Shown here: one piece after another, positions 7,216-13,999 of the stretch | Numbering within the stretch: position 1 is the first letter of the stretch | How the letters are laid out: each line of letters opens with the position of its first letter | Assembly: GCA_965657825.1 (NCBI GenBank) | Contig: CBFHQG010000037.1 | Coordinates: forward strand, 1-18,879 | Source: M55B157 sp965657825 | Lineage (GTDB): Bacteria; Actinomycetota; Actinomycetes; S36-B12 | DNA length: 18,879 bases | Reading direction: 5' to 3' | The notes under the pieces: generated by a model | What the model was told of the DNA's origin: nothing | Database searches by the model: none | Seen by the model: the letters and a program-made list of their open reading frames with translations, nothing else | Translations under genes and position numbers: made by a program

Positions 7216-7291
7216 GGTGGTGCGTGCTTCTGGTGGTGCGTGCTTCTGGTGGTGCGTGCTTCTGGTGGTGCGTGATTCTGGTGGTGCGTGC
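7216..7291. repeat. 16 bp tandem repeat (4 full units plus partial) upstream of rpmG
   Basis: Units GGTGGTGCGTGCTTCT at 7216-7231, 7232-7247 and 7248-7263 are identical. The fourth (7264-7279) differs at one base, and a partial fifth continues to about 7291. The block lies between tRNA-Met and rpmG in the leader or promoter region of rpmG. Exact identity of adjacent units points to recent slippage. There are no spacers, so it is not a CRISPR array. Confidence 0.92.
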
Positions 7292-7313
7292 TGCGGGATG
7301 GTGCATGGTCGAG

Positions 7314-7387
7314 TAGCGGAGGCCGGACTTGAACCGGCGACACAGCGATTATGAGCCGCTTGCTCTACCTGGCTGAGCTACTCCGCC
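7314..7387 (-). tRNA. tRNA-Met (CAT)
   Basis: Cloverleaf on the minus strand: acceptor GGCGGAG with CTCCGCT (first pair G-U), D-arm GCTC/GAGC, anticodon stem AGCGG/TCGCT with loop CTCATAA giving anticodon CAT, T-arm GCCGG/CCGGC, and discriminator A. The 1-72 position is paired and the anticodon stem lacks the three consecutive G-C pairs of initiators, so this is an elongator methionine tRNA. A tRNA-Ile2 with modified CAT cannot be fully excluded. Confidence 0.93.
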
Positions 7388-7429
7388 GCGTGACCGCCGA
7401 GATCGCAGGCTGCGAACCCGGCCGTGCAG

Positions 7430-7502
7430 AGCCCCAATACGGAATCGAACCGTAGACCTTCTCCTTACCATGGAGACGCTCTACCGACTGAGCTATTGGG
7501 GC
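7430..7502 (-). tRNA. tRNA-Thr (GGT)
   Basis: Cloverleaf on the minus strand: acceptor GCCCCAA with TTGGGGC, D-arm GCTC/GAGC, anticodon stem TCTCC/GGAGA with loop ATGGTAA giving anticodon GGT, T-arm TACGG/CCGTA, and discriminator T. A TAGTCT at 7522-7517 lies 14 nt upstream and could be the -10 box of the tRNA-Thr/tRNA-Met transcription unit. Confidence 0.95.
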
Positions 7503-7597
7503 GGTGAAGCCTGAGCAGACTACACGCCGGGCGCCCCAGCGGCCCAGTCGGGGACTCCCCCCTGCCGAACCTTCTCCCGCCGATGGCTGCCACGAGC

Positions 7598-7640
7598 GGG
7601 ATGAGTCCCCCGACCGGCGACCACTCGCGGGACTCATCCC
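7598..7640. promoter_or_regulatory. Paired operator-like palindrome upstream of the SDR gene
   Basis: GGGATGAGTCCC (7598-7609) and GGGACTCATCCC (7629-7640) are perfect 12 bp inverted copies of each other, and each is itself of the form GGGA-N4-TCCC. They are 31 bp apart start to start, close to three helical turns, so two dimers would sit on the same DNA face. The second site falls just before the proposed -10 box, where a repressor would block polymerase. A related GGGGACTCCCC lies at 7550-7560. As RNA the arms could instead form a hairpin. Confidence 0.55.
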
Positions 7641-7647
7641 ACTACGG

Positions 7648-7653
7648 CAGGCT
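7648..7653 (+). promoter_or_regulatory. Proposed -10 box of the SDR gene
   Basis: CAGGCT ends exactly 7 nt before the ATG at 7661 and keeps the A2 and T6 of the actinobacterial -10 pattern. No ribosome binding site is present, which fits a leaderless transcript starting at the ATG. The box lacks the first T, so support is weak on its own; its spacing matches four other genes in the window. Confidence 0.35.
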
Positions 7654-7660
7654 GGGTGGT

Positions 7661-8587
7661 ATGCCGAACTCCCGATGGACCGCCGCCGACATCCCCGACC
7701 TCACCGGACGCACCGCCCTCGTCACCGGTGCCAACTCCGGTATCGGCCTGGTGACTGCCGAGGAGCTCGCCCGGCACGGGGCTGTCGTCACCCTCGCCGT
7801 CCGCGACGCTGACCGTGGTCGCAGTGCGGCCGATCAGATCCGCGCCCGTGCTCGGGAATCCATCGTGGATGTGGGGATCTGCGATCTGGCCGACCTCGGC
7901 TCGGTCCGCACCTTCGCCGAGGGCTGGCGATCGGATCACCCGGAGGGCCTGGACCTGCTGATCAACAACGCCGGGGTCATGGCGATCCCCCGGCGCGAGA
8001 GCGCCGATGGATTCGAGATGCAGTTGGCCACGAACCATCTCGGACACTTCGCCCTCACCGGACTGCTCTTCGATGCTCTCCGGCCCGATGCCAGGGTCGT
8101 CACCGTCTCCTCCCAGGCCCATCGGATGGGGCGGATGAACTTCGACGACCTGATGGGCCGCGACCGATACTCACCGTGGCGGGCCTACGGGCAGAGCAAA
8201 CTCGCCAACCTGCTCTTCGCCGGTGAGTTGCAGCGCCGCCTCACCGAACGCGGCCTCCCCCAGATCTCCGTCGCGGCCCACCCCGGATACGCCGCGACGA
8301 ACCTGCAGGCGGTGGGGCCGAACATGTCCGGCAATCGGCTGCAGGGTGCGTTGACCTCCTTCGCCACCCGCGTCCTTGCCCAGAGCCCGCAGATGGGGGC
8401 CCTACCCACGCTGTACGCCGCCACCGGCCAGGGTGTGGCGGGAGGTGACTACGTCGGACCCGGCGGTTTCGCCGAGCAGCGCGGGCACCCCACGGTGGTC
8501 GGCATGTCCACCGCTGCCCGCGATCCGCACGCAGCCGCCCGACTGTGGGAGATCAGCGAGGACCTCACCGACGTGCGCTACCCCTGA
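7661..8587 (+). CDS. Short-chain dehydrogenase/reductase (retinol dehydrogenase-like)
   Basis: NAD(P)-dependent oxidoreductase of the classical SDR family. The 308-residue product has the Rossmann glycine motif VTGANSGIG (21-29), an ARG-type cofactor region LAVRDADRG, NNAG (102-105), catalytic serine in VTVSSQAH (150/151) and YxxxK as Y176/K180 in AYGQSK. The ending with HPGYAATNLQ and a C-terminal WEISEDLTDV resembles retinol dehydrogenase/WWOX-like actinobacterial SDRs; the substrate cannot be inferred. The frame is open back to 7583, but the start at 7661 avoids translating the operator-like palindrome and gives a normal N-terminus. It converges with an acyl-CoA dehydrogenase and overlaps it by 10 nt. 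Confidence 0.88.
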   Translation: MPNSRWTAADIPDLTGRTALVTGANSGIGLVTAEELARHGAVVTLAVRDADRGRSAADQIRARARESIVDVGICDLADLGSVRTFAEGWRSDHPEGLDLLINNAGVMAIPRRESADGFEMQLATNHLGHFALTGLLFDALRPDARVVTVSSQAHRMGRMNFDDLMGRDRYSPWRAYGQSKLANLLFAGELQRRLTERGLPQISVAAHPGYAATNLQAVGPNMSGNRLQGALTSFATRVLAQSPQMGALPTLYAATGQGVAGGDYVGPGGFAEQRGHPTVVGMSTAARDPHAAARLWEISEDLTDVRYP

Positions 8588-9804
8588 CGGGTGGCCTGCC
8601 GGCGAAGTTCGGCCTTCGCCAGTGAGGCCTCATGGACCTCGTCGGGCCCATCTGCAAGACGGAGCGTACGAATCCCCGCGAACGCCTCGGCGAGGGGGAA
8701 TTCACCGCTGACGCCGCCCCCGCCATGGGCCTGAATGGCTTTGTCGAGAATCCACTCCACCGTTCGGGGGGTCGCGATCTTGATCGCCTGGATCTCGGTA
8801 TGCGCACCCTTATTGCCGACCGTGTCCATCAGCCATGCGGTCTTCAAGACGAGGAGCCTCAACTGCTCGAGACGGACTCGAGACTGCGCGATCCATTCGC
8901 GGACGACACCCTGTTCAGCCAGCGGCTTCCCGAAGGCGACACGCTCCGAGACTCGATCGCACATCAACTCGATGGCGACCTCCGCGACCCCGATCGACCG
9001 CATGCAGTGGTGGATGCGTCCGGGCCCCAGACGTGCCTGCGCGATAGCGAAACCGCCGCCTTCCACCCCGATCAGATTCGACACGGGAACACGCACATCG
9101 TCGAAGTTCAGCACCCCGTGCCCGCCATGGCTGGCATCGTTGTAGCCGAACACTGTCGTCCCACGCTCGATCGTGAGCCCAGGAGTATCGCGAGGCACAA
9201 GAACCTGGCTCTGCTGACGGTGACGATCTGCCGTCGGATCGGTCTTGCCCATCACGATGAAGATCGCGCAGTCAGGATTCATCGCACCCGTCGTCCACCA
9301 TTTGCGTCCATTGATGACGTAGTGGTCACCATCGCGGACGATCGAGGTCTGGATGTTCGTCGCATCGGAGGAGGCAACGGCCGGCTCCGTCATTGCGAAA
9401 CCCGAGCGGATGTCGCCGTTGAGCAGCGGTTCGAGCCACTGCTCCTGCTGCTCGGGTGTGCCGAACTCGTGGAGAACCTCCATATTGCCCGTGTCCGGGG
9501 CTGCACAATTCAGCGCGGGGGGCGCAAGATGGATGCTGCGACCTGTCAGCTCAGCGAGAGTCGCGTATTGAAGATTCGTGAGTCCCGCACCTCGCGGCCC
9601 GGGTAGGAACGCGTTCCACAATCCGAGTTCCCGAGCCTCGCTTTGGAGTTCCTTGAGGATCGGCGTTCGACTCCACGCCCAGGGGTCATCGAGTGCCTGA
9701 AGTTGCTCGGCGAATACCGACTCGGCCGGGTGGATGCGATCACGCAGGAACTGCTCGAGGATCGTCCGGGTTTCTCGACTACGGGCATCCTCAGCGAAAT
9801 CCAT
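8578..9804 (-). CDS. Acyl-CoA dehydrogenase (ACAD10/11-like)
   Basis: FAD enzyme introducing the alpha-beta double bond in an acyl-CoA. The 408-residue protein has the N-terminal helical domain, the flavin motif GFAMTEPAVASSDATNI, the beta-domain NGRKWWTTGA, then the C-terminal helical domain with RVAFGKPLAEQGVVREWIAQSR and IQAHGGGGVSGEFPLAEAF. At the position where medium-chain enzymes have the catalytic Glu (EGT), it reads LADGPDEVH, so the base would be Asp, as in the ACAD10/11 group. The ATG at 9804 has a GAGGGG site with 6 nt spacing. It stands alone, just downstream of tRNA-Tyr on the same strand. The substrate is unknown; ACAD10/11 relatives prefer unusual chains such as branched or hydroxylated ones. 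Confidence 0.9.
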   Translation of the reverse strand: MDFAEDARSRETRTILEQFLRDRIHPAESVFAEQLQALDDPWAWSRTPILKELQSEARELGLWNAFLPGPRGAGLTNLQYATLAELTGRSIHLAPPALNCAAPDTGNMEVLHEFGTPEQQEQWLEPLLNGDIRSGFAMTEPAVASSDATNIQTSIVRDGDHYVINGRKWWTTGAMNPDCAIFIVMGKTDPTADRHRQQSQVLVPRDTPGLTIERGTTVFGYNDASHGGHGVLNFDDVRVPVSNLIGVEGGGFAIAQARLGPGRIHHCMRSIGVAEVAIELMCDRVSERVAFGKPLAEQGVVREWIAQSRVRLEQLRLLVLKTAWLMDTVGNKGAHTEIQAIKIATPRTVEWILDKAIQAHGGGGVSGEFPLAEAFAGIRTLRLADGPDEVHEASLAKAELRRQATRQG

Positions 9805-9837
9805 ACCCGTCCCCTCATCGATCCGGTCGTGCGAGCG

Positions 9838-9920
9838 TGGCAGGTGCAGGATTCGAACCTGCGTAGGCTTTCGCCGACGGATTTACAGTCCGCTCCCATT
9901 GGCCGCTCGGGCAACCTGCC
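9838..9920 (-). tRNA. tRNA-Tyr (GTA)
   Basis: Class II tRNA on the minus strand: acceptor GGCAGGT with ACCTGCC, anticodon stem CGGA/TCCG with loop CTGTAAA giving anticodon GTA, a long variable arm (GTCGGCGAAAGCC region), T-arm GCAGG/CCTGC with TTCGAAT, and discriminator A. Upstream on the same strand, TAGCAT (9951-9946) could be its -10 box. A small CCCGT/ACGGG hairpin with a TTCG loop (9938-9925) lies in the short 5' leader. Confidence 0.95.
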
Positions 9921-10023
9921 GCATCCCGTCGAAACGGGCCCGCTCATGCTACTAGCCGCCCTGCCCGACCCTCGCTGGACGGTCCACCTCCCCCTCGCCA
10001 CACCCACAAGCCACCCGCCCGGG

Positions 10024-10029
10024 CACAAT
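10024..10029 (+). promoter_or_regulatory. Proposed -10 box of yajQ
   Basis: CACAAT lies exactly 7 nt before the ATG at 10037, which would make the mRNA leaderless. It also explains why the GGAGG at 10030-10034 is too close (2 nt) to the ATG to act as a normal ribosome binding site. It supports 10037 over the in-frame ATG at 10028. Confidence 0.4.
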
Positions 10030-10036
10030 GGAGGCC

Positions 10037-10528
10037 ATGGCCGATAACAGTTTCGACATCGTCTCCGAAGTCGATCGCCAGGAGGTCGACAATGCTCTCC
10101 AGCAGGCGGCTAAGGAACTCGCTCAGCGATTCGACTTCAAGAACACCGGTGCTGCGATCACCTGGTCAGGCGACATGGGCGTCGAGATCGAGGCGGAGAC
10201 CGAGGACCGGGTGCGAGCAGCACTCGACGTATTCAAGGACAAACTCGTCAAACGCGGGATCAGCCTGAAAGCTCTCGAGGCGAGCGACCCGCGCGTCTCG
10301 GGCAAGATCCACAAGATCACCTGCACCCTGAAGGCCGGCATCACTCAGGAGCAGGCGAAGAAACTCGGCAAACTGATTCGCGATGAGGGCCCGAAGAAGA
10401 TCAAGGTCCAAGTCCAAGGGGATGAACTGAGAGTCTCCAGCTCCAGCCGAGACGACCTGCAGGCCGTCATCGCGTTGGTGAAGGACGCCGATCTCGATTT
10501 CCCGGTGCAGTTCACCAACTACCGCTGA
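10037..10528 (+). CDS. yajQ: YajQ family nucleotide-binding protein
   Basis: YajQ proteins are small cytoplasmic nucleotide-binding proteins; some Gram-negative members bind cyclic di-GMP and act with transcription factors. From the ATG at 10037 the product has 163 residues, the same length as the E. coli protein. It starts MADNSFDIVSEVDRQEVDNALQ, the conserved N-terminus, followed by QRFDFKNTGAAITW, the LKAGITQEQAKKLGKLIRD block and the terminal LDFPVQFTNYR. An in-frame ATG at 10028 would add three residues. It is a single gene, convergent with the NuoI-like gene, and their coding ends overlap by 10 nt. The cellular role in Gram-positive bacteria is not established. Confidence 0.93.
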   Translation: MADNSFDIVSEVDRQEVDNALQQAAKELAQRFDFKNTGAAITWSGDMGVEIEAETEDRVRAALDVFKDKLVKRGISLKALEASDPRVSGKIHKITCTLKAGITQEQAKKLGKLIRDEGPKKIKVQVQGDELRVSSSSRDDLQAVIALVKDADLDFPVQFTNYR

Positions 10529-10893
10529 TCGGTTGATCGCTGATCGAGGGACTGCTCGGCGCCCTCGCCCGGTGTCCCTGCAGCGAGCCGGTCGATCCCT
10601 GCGACGAGGTCCGATCTGCTATCGGTGCTCGCCTCCGCGGTGGGTGACCACGCCAGTGCATCGAAGGGGCACACCTCCACACAGATCCCACAGAACATGC
10701 ACAATCCCCAGTCGATGGTGAAGGCATCGAGGACGGCGACGGTCCGGGGGCGACGGTTGCCGGGCTCCTCGATCTGCTCGGTGTGGCTGGTCAGTTCGAT
10801 GCACCAGACCGGGCACTCGCGGACGCACAGCATGCACGAGGTGCACGCCGGAGCGTGGAGTTCGATGGAGCCACGCACCTCATCCGCGCTCAT
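10519..10893 (-). CDS. NuoI-like 2x[4Fe-4S] ferredoxin subunit (complex I-type)
   Basis: Predicted to carry electrons through two [4Fe-4S] clusters, as the NuoI subunit does in the complex I peripheral arm. The 124-residue product has two full motifs: CTSCMLCVRECP (C17, C20, C23, C27) and CMFCGICVEVCP (C65, C68, C71, C75), separated by about 38 residues as in NuoI, plus an extra cysteine C31. The N-terminal membrane-anchoring extension of canonical NuoI is short here, and a 45-residue polar C-terminal tail follows. The ATG at 10893 has AAGGAG about 4 nt upstream and lies inside the end of the NuoC-like gene (14 nt overlap), so the two are coupled. A stand-alone ferredoxin for KorAB is the main alternative function. 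Confidence 0.82.
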   Translation of the reverse strand: MSADEVRGSIELHAPACTSCMLCVRECPVWCIELTSHTEQIEEPGNRRPRTVAVLDAFTIDWGLCMFCGICVEVCPFDALAWSPTAEASTDSRSDLVAGIDRLAAGTPGEGAEQSLDQRSTDQR

Positions 10894-11404
10894 CGTGCTC
10901 CTTCGCCCCGGAATCATCTGACACACGCCACATCGCGGGGATGCCCGGCGTGCGCACTCGCCGTCGTGAAGACCCGGCTTCAACGGCACCCGGCCACTCC
11001 TTGGCTAGCCGCGCGGGGAGCGCCGTGTCCTTACGCAGCGGGTGGATATCGCCGGAGACCAGCAGCGGTCGGCTGGGGCGCCCGCTGCCATCGACGATCC
11101 TGACCCCGAACATCTCGCTCACCTCGCGTTCGTGCCACGCAGCAGCAGGGAAGAGATCGACAACCGAGTCGAGCTCGGCCTGCGCATGCAGAGCGCGGAT
11201 CCACAGTCGTGCCCCGTCGACGGGGCGCACAACGTGGGCGATGAACTCCCACGAGGCCGCATCGTCACTGGCAAGCGATTCCCCCGTCCGGGGATCCCAT
11301 CGACGCCGGTCGACTGCCGTCAGCAGGTCGAGGAACACGTACCCCTCGTCATGGGCCTCCTCGAGTCGACCACGCCAATCGCGGTTCTCGACGTCGACGA
11401 GCAT
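10880..11404 (-). CDS. NuoC-like 30 kDa subunit of complex I / group 4 hydrogenase type
   Basis: Structural subunit that in complex I joins NuoB and NuoD in the peripheral arm. The 174-residue product contains the family core FLDLLTAVDRRRW, AAWHEREVSEMFGV (residues 88-101, with the conserved EREV.xMFG) and GDIHPLRKD (118-126). Between the last two a short SGRPSRPLLV replaces the usual longer loop. Start ATG 11404 lies 1 nt after the NuoB-like stop; the end overlaps the NuoI-like start by 14 nt, so the three form one operon. Unlike many NuoC proteins it is not fused to NuoD, and no NuoD is present nearby. The C-terminal 35 residues are basic then acidic and not recognised. Confidence 0.8.
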   Translation of the reverse strand: MLVDVENRDWRGRLEEAHDEGYVFLDLLTAVDRRRWDPRTGESLASDDAASWEFIAHVVRPVDGARLWIRALHAQAELDSVVDLFPAAAWHEREVSEMFGVRIVDGSGRPSRPLLVSGDIHPLRKDTALPARLAKEWPGAVEAGSSRRRVRTPGIPAMWRVSDDSGAKEHDERG

Positions 11405-11405
11405 G

Positions 11406-11861
11406 TCAGTCTCCGCCTGTCGTGACCACGGTCTCGGGCACGTGTGGATCGACCGCATCGAGAGCCTCGAGGACAGCCTCCGGTCGCGGAGGGCAACCGG
11501 GCACGAAACGCGACACCGGCACGATCTCGGCGATCCCGGGTACCACCGCATAGGAGTCCCAGTAGGGGCCGCCGGAGATCGTGCACGCACCAAACGCGAT
11601 GGCGACGCGGGGTTCAGGCAGGGATTCCCATGCCTCCAGGACAGCCGGTACCTGCGGGTGCGTCACTGTTCCCGACACGATGAGCACCTCGATCACCTCG
11701 CCGTCCCCTCCGGACTGCGGGGTGTCATCGTCGGCTGGGATGAGCAGTCCGCGACCGACCGCCGCCGCGAACTCGACCGCGCAGCATGCCATCCCTAGAT
11801 CGGCGACATGGACCCGCAGGCGAGGTCGGCCGGCGACCCGGTAGCGACGGGCGGTGAGCAT
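11406..11861 (-). CDS. NuoB-like subunit (complex I 20 kDa / hydrogenase small-subunit-like)
   Basis: In complex I, NuoB carries cluster N2, the last iron-sulfur centre before quinone. The 151-residue product keeps all four cluster ligands: the tandem pair in GMACCAVEF (C26, C27), GACTISGGPY (C93) and PGCPPRPE (C123). It also has VLIVSGTVTHPQVPAV. It is first gene of a tight three-gene operon divergent from korA. The ATG at 11861 has no ribosome binding site but a TACCCT 7 nt upstream. Its partner NuoD, which forms the quinone site with NuoB in complex I, is absent from the neighbourhood. A full nuo operon probably begins beyond the right edge, so this would be a paralogue. Confidence 0.85.
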   Translation of the reverse strand: MLTARRYRVAGRPRLRVHVADLGMACCAVEFAAAVGRGLLIPADDDTPQSGGDGEVIEVLIVSGTVTHPQVPAVLEAWESLPEPRVAIAFGACTISGGPYWDSYAVVPGIAEIVPVSRFVPGCPPRPEAVLEALDAVDPHVPETVVTTGGD

Positions 11862-11868
11862 GCCGGCC

Positions 11869-11874
11869 AGGGTA
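11869..11874 (-). promoter_or_regulatory. Proposed -10 box of the nuoB-like operon
   Basis: On the minus strand TACCCT fits TANNNT and is followed by exactly 7 nt and then the ATG at 11861, the layout of a leaderless actinobacterial transcript. There is no convincing -35 element. Confidence 0.5.
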
Positions 11875-12004
11875 GCCCGACCGGGCTTGCGCCGGGGAAA
11901 TCGATCGGGTGGGTCTCTGACGTGGACCGATGGGCCGACGATGGAGCAGGCGACAGAGTGCCGCTGCACGGGACGGTTGTGGCCACGCGAGGGGCTGCAG
12001 ACGG

Positions 12005-12010
12005 TAGCGT
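12005..12010 (+). promoter_or_regulatory. Proposed -10 box of korA
   Basis: TAGCGT fits TANNNT and is followed by 7 nt and then GTG at 12018, again a leaderless layout. It overlaps the alternative in-frame GTG at 12009, which argues against that start. The nuoB-like and korA promoters are about 130 nt apart, back to back. Confidence 0.5.
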
Positions 12011-12012
12011 GA

Positions 12013-12027
12013 GGGACGTGACGTCCC
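12013..12027. promoter_or_regulatory. Palindrome over the korA start codon
   Basis: GGGACGT-G-ACGTCCC is a perfect 7+1+7 inverted repeat that covers the proposed transcription and translation start of korA. It could be an operator, but a repeat of this size is expected about once by chance in a window this long. Confidence 0.3.
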
Positions 12028-13970
12028 AGGCCACACCCGCCTCCTCCAGCGCCCCGGACAACGCAACCCCGAACGGGCGAGACACCCCCGATGGCAAGGA
12101 GCTCGTCACCCTCGGCCAGGTCGTGATCCGGCTGGCCGGTGACTCCGGAGACGGCATGCAGTTGACCGGGGATCGCTTCACGTCGGAGACCGCAGGCCTG
12201 GGCAACGACCTGTCGACCCTGCCGGACTTCCCGGCCGAGATCCGCGCACCTGCCGGCACGCTGCCGGGGGTCTCAGCCTTCCAACTGCACTTCGCCGATC
12301 ACGACATCATGACTCCCGGTGATCGGCCCGATGTACTCGTGGCGATGAATCCGGCGGCGCTGAAGGCCAATATCGACGCGCTTCGACCGGGTGGCGATCT
12401 GCTCGTCAACACCGATGAATTCACCACTCGGAATCTGACCAAGGTCGGCTACGTCGACAACCCGCTCGAGGATGGCTCACTCGAGGGATACGCCGTCCAC
12501 CCGATTCCCCTCACCTCGATGACGGTGCAGGCTCTCAGCGAATTCGACATCTCCAAGAAGGAGGCAGAGCGCGCCAAGAACATGTTCGCCCTCGGCCTGC
12601 TGTGCTGGTTGTACAGCAGGCCCACGGAGGGCACCCTGGCGTTCCTTCGCTCGAAGTTCTCAGCCAAGCCCGACATTCTCGCTGCGAATGTAACGGCGTT
12701 CGAGGCTGGCTGGTCGTTTGGTGAAACCACCGAGGACTTCTCGGTTCGCTATGAGGTCAAGCCTGCTCCCATGGGTGCGGGGACCTACCGCAATATCTCC
12801 GGGAACCTCGCCTTGTCCTACGGACTCGTCGCCGCGGGAGTGCAGTCGGGCCTTCCGGTCTTCCTCGGCAGTTATCCGATCACCCCGGCCTCGGACATCC
12901 TCCACGAGTTGAGCAAGCACAAGACCTTCGGCGTGACAACGTTCCAGGCTGAGGATGAGATCGCCGGTATCGGCGCGGCACTCGGGGCAGCCTACGGCGG
13001 TGCCCTCGGTATCACCACGACCTCCGGTCCGGGGATCGCGTTGAAATCCGAGACGATCGGCCTGGCCGTGTCCCTGGAGTTGCCCCTGGTCATCATCGAC
13101 GTCCAGCGCGGTGGGCCCTCGACCGGACTGCCGACCAAGACCGAGCAGGCTGACCTGCTCCAGGCCATGTTCGGGCGCAACGGGGAGGCGCCTGTGCCCA
13201 TCGTGGCGCCGAGTTCCCCCGGTGACTGCTTCGACGCCGCACTCGAAGCCGCGCGCATCGCGATCACCTATCGCACGCCGGTCTTCGTGCTGTCTGACGG
13301 CTACCTCGCGAATGGATCCGAGCCCTGGAGGATTCCCGATACCGACAGTCTTCCCCGGATTGATCCCGCCTTCGCCACCGAACCGAATCACGCCACCGAC
13401 ACAGACTCACCGGAGTTTTGGCCCTATCTGCGTGACGAGGACACCCTCGCCCGACCCTGGGCCGTTCCCGGCACACCCGGTCTGGAGCACCGGATCGGTG
13501 GTCTGGAGAAGGCCGATGGCAGCGGTGCGATCTCCTATGACCCGGACAACCACGACCGCATGGTGCGCCTTAGGCAAGCGAAGGTCGAGGCGATCGCGCG
13601 GACTCTCCCCGACCTTGCTGTAGACGATCCGGACGGTGACGCACGCGTTCTGGTCATCGGTTGGGGCTCCACCTACGGACCGATCGGAGCGGCTTGCCGC
13701 AAGGTGCGCGATGCGGGCGGTTCCGTCGCCCAGGCCCACCTGCGCCACCTGAACCCCATGCCCGCCAACACCGAACAGGTCCTACGTGCCTACGACCGCG
13801 TCATCGTCCCGGAGATGAACCTCGGGCAACTATCGCTCCTTTTGCGCGGTCGTTTCCTCATCGACGCCATCGGATACAACCAGGTGCGCGGACTGCCCTT
13901 CACCTCCGACGAGCTCGCTGACACCATCACCGACGTCATCTCCCATCTCGACACCATCTCCGCGAAGTAG
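12018..13970 (+). CDS. korA: 2-oxoacid:ferredoxin oxidoreductase, fused gamma-alpha subunit (2-oxoglutarate type)
   Basis: With KorB it decarboxylates 2-oxoglutarate to succinyl-CoA while reducing ferredoxin, a CoA- and thiamine-diphosphate-dependent alternative to 2-oxoglutarate dehydrogenase. The 650-residue product, close to the length of mycobacterial KorA, opens with the gamma domain (VIRLAGDSGDGMQLTGDRF, about 36-54; PDFPAEIRAPAGT). It continues with the alpha domain: FLGSYPITPASDILHEL (YPITP at 286-290), EDEIAGIGAALGAAYGG, TTTSGPGIALKSE and DVQRGGPSTGLPTKTEQ. The C-terminal part has VLVIGWGSTYGPI and VIVPEMNLGQL. The frame is open back to 11808, but that would cover the nuoB-like start; 12018 suits the proposed promoter. 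korB follows after 29 nt. Confidence 0.93.
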   Translation: MTSQATPASSSAPDNATPNGRDTPDGKELVTLGQVVIRLAGDSGDGMQLTGDRFTSETAGLGNDLSTLPDFPAEIRAPAGTLPGVSAFQLHFADHDIMTPGDRPDVLVAMNPAALKANIDALRPGGDLLVNTDEFTTRNLTKVGYVDNPLEDGSLEGYAVHPIPLTSMTVQALSEFDISKKEAERAKNMFALGLLCWLYSRPTEGTLAFLRSKFSAKPDILAANVTAFEAGWSFGETTEDFSVRYEVKPAPMGAGTYRNISGNLALSYGLVAAGVQSGLPVFLGSYPITPASDILHELSKHKTFGVTTFQAEDEIAGIGAALGAAYGGALGITTTSGPGIALKSETIGLAVSLELPLVIIDVQRGGPSTGLPTKTEQADLLQAMFGRNGEAPVPIVAPSSPGDCFDAALEAARIAITYRTPVFVLSDGYLANGSEPWRIPDTDSLPRIDPAFATEPNHATDTDSPEFWPYLRDEDTLARPWAVPGTPGLEHRIGGLEKADGSGAISYDPDNHDRMVRLRQAKVEAIARTLPDLAVDDPDGDARVLVIGWGSTYGPIGAACRKVRDAGGSVAQAHLRHLNPMPANTEQVLRAYDRVIVPEMNLGQLSLLLRGRFLIDAIGYNQVRGLPFTSDELADTITDVISHLDTISAK

Positions 13971-13999
13971 AGCATCCGCGCCATGAGGGAGCAGCAATC

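Noticed and set aside
7216..7291. Possible CRISPR array
   Set aside because: Units are directly adjacent with no spacers, and no cas genes are in the window; same reasoning applies to 1571-1643.
10028..10036. Upstream ATG as the yajQ start
   Set aside because: Would add three non-conserved residues and overlaps the proposed -10 box; the ATG at 10037 gives the conserved N-terminus and family length.
11971..11983. ACGGTTGTGG core of the palindromic element in the korA upstream region
   Set aside because: Only about 10 bases match and there is no inverted partner arm, so it is probably chance.
11808..12017. N-terminal extension of KorA from 11808
   Set aside because: It would overlap the start of the nuoB-like gene and the promoter region, and the added 70 residues have no family similarity.
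12660..13391. Open frame of 243 codons on the minus strand inside korA
   Set aside because: Gly/Arg/Asp-rich antisense shadow of a clear KorA sequence; no recognisable domain or ribosome binding site.
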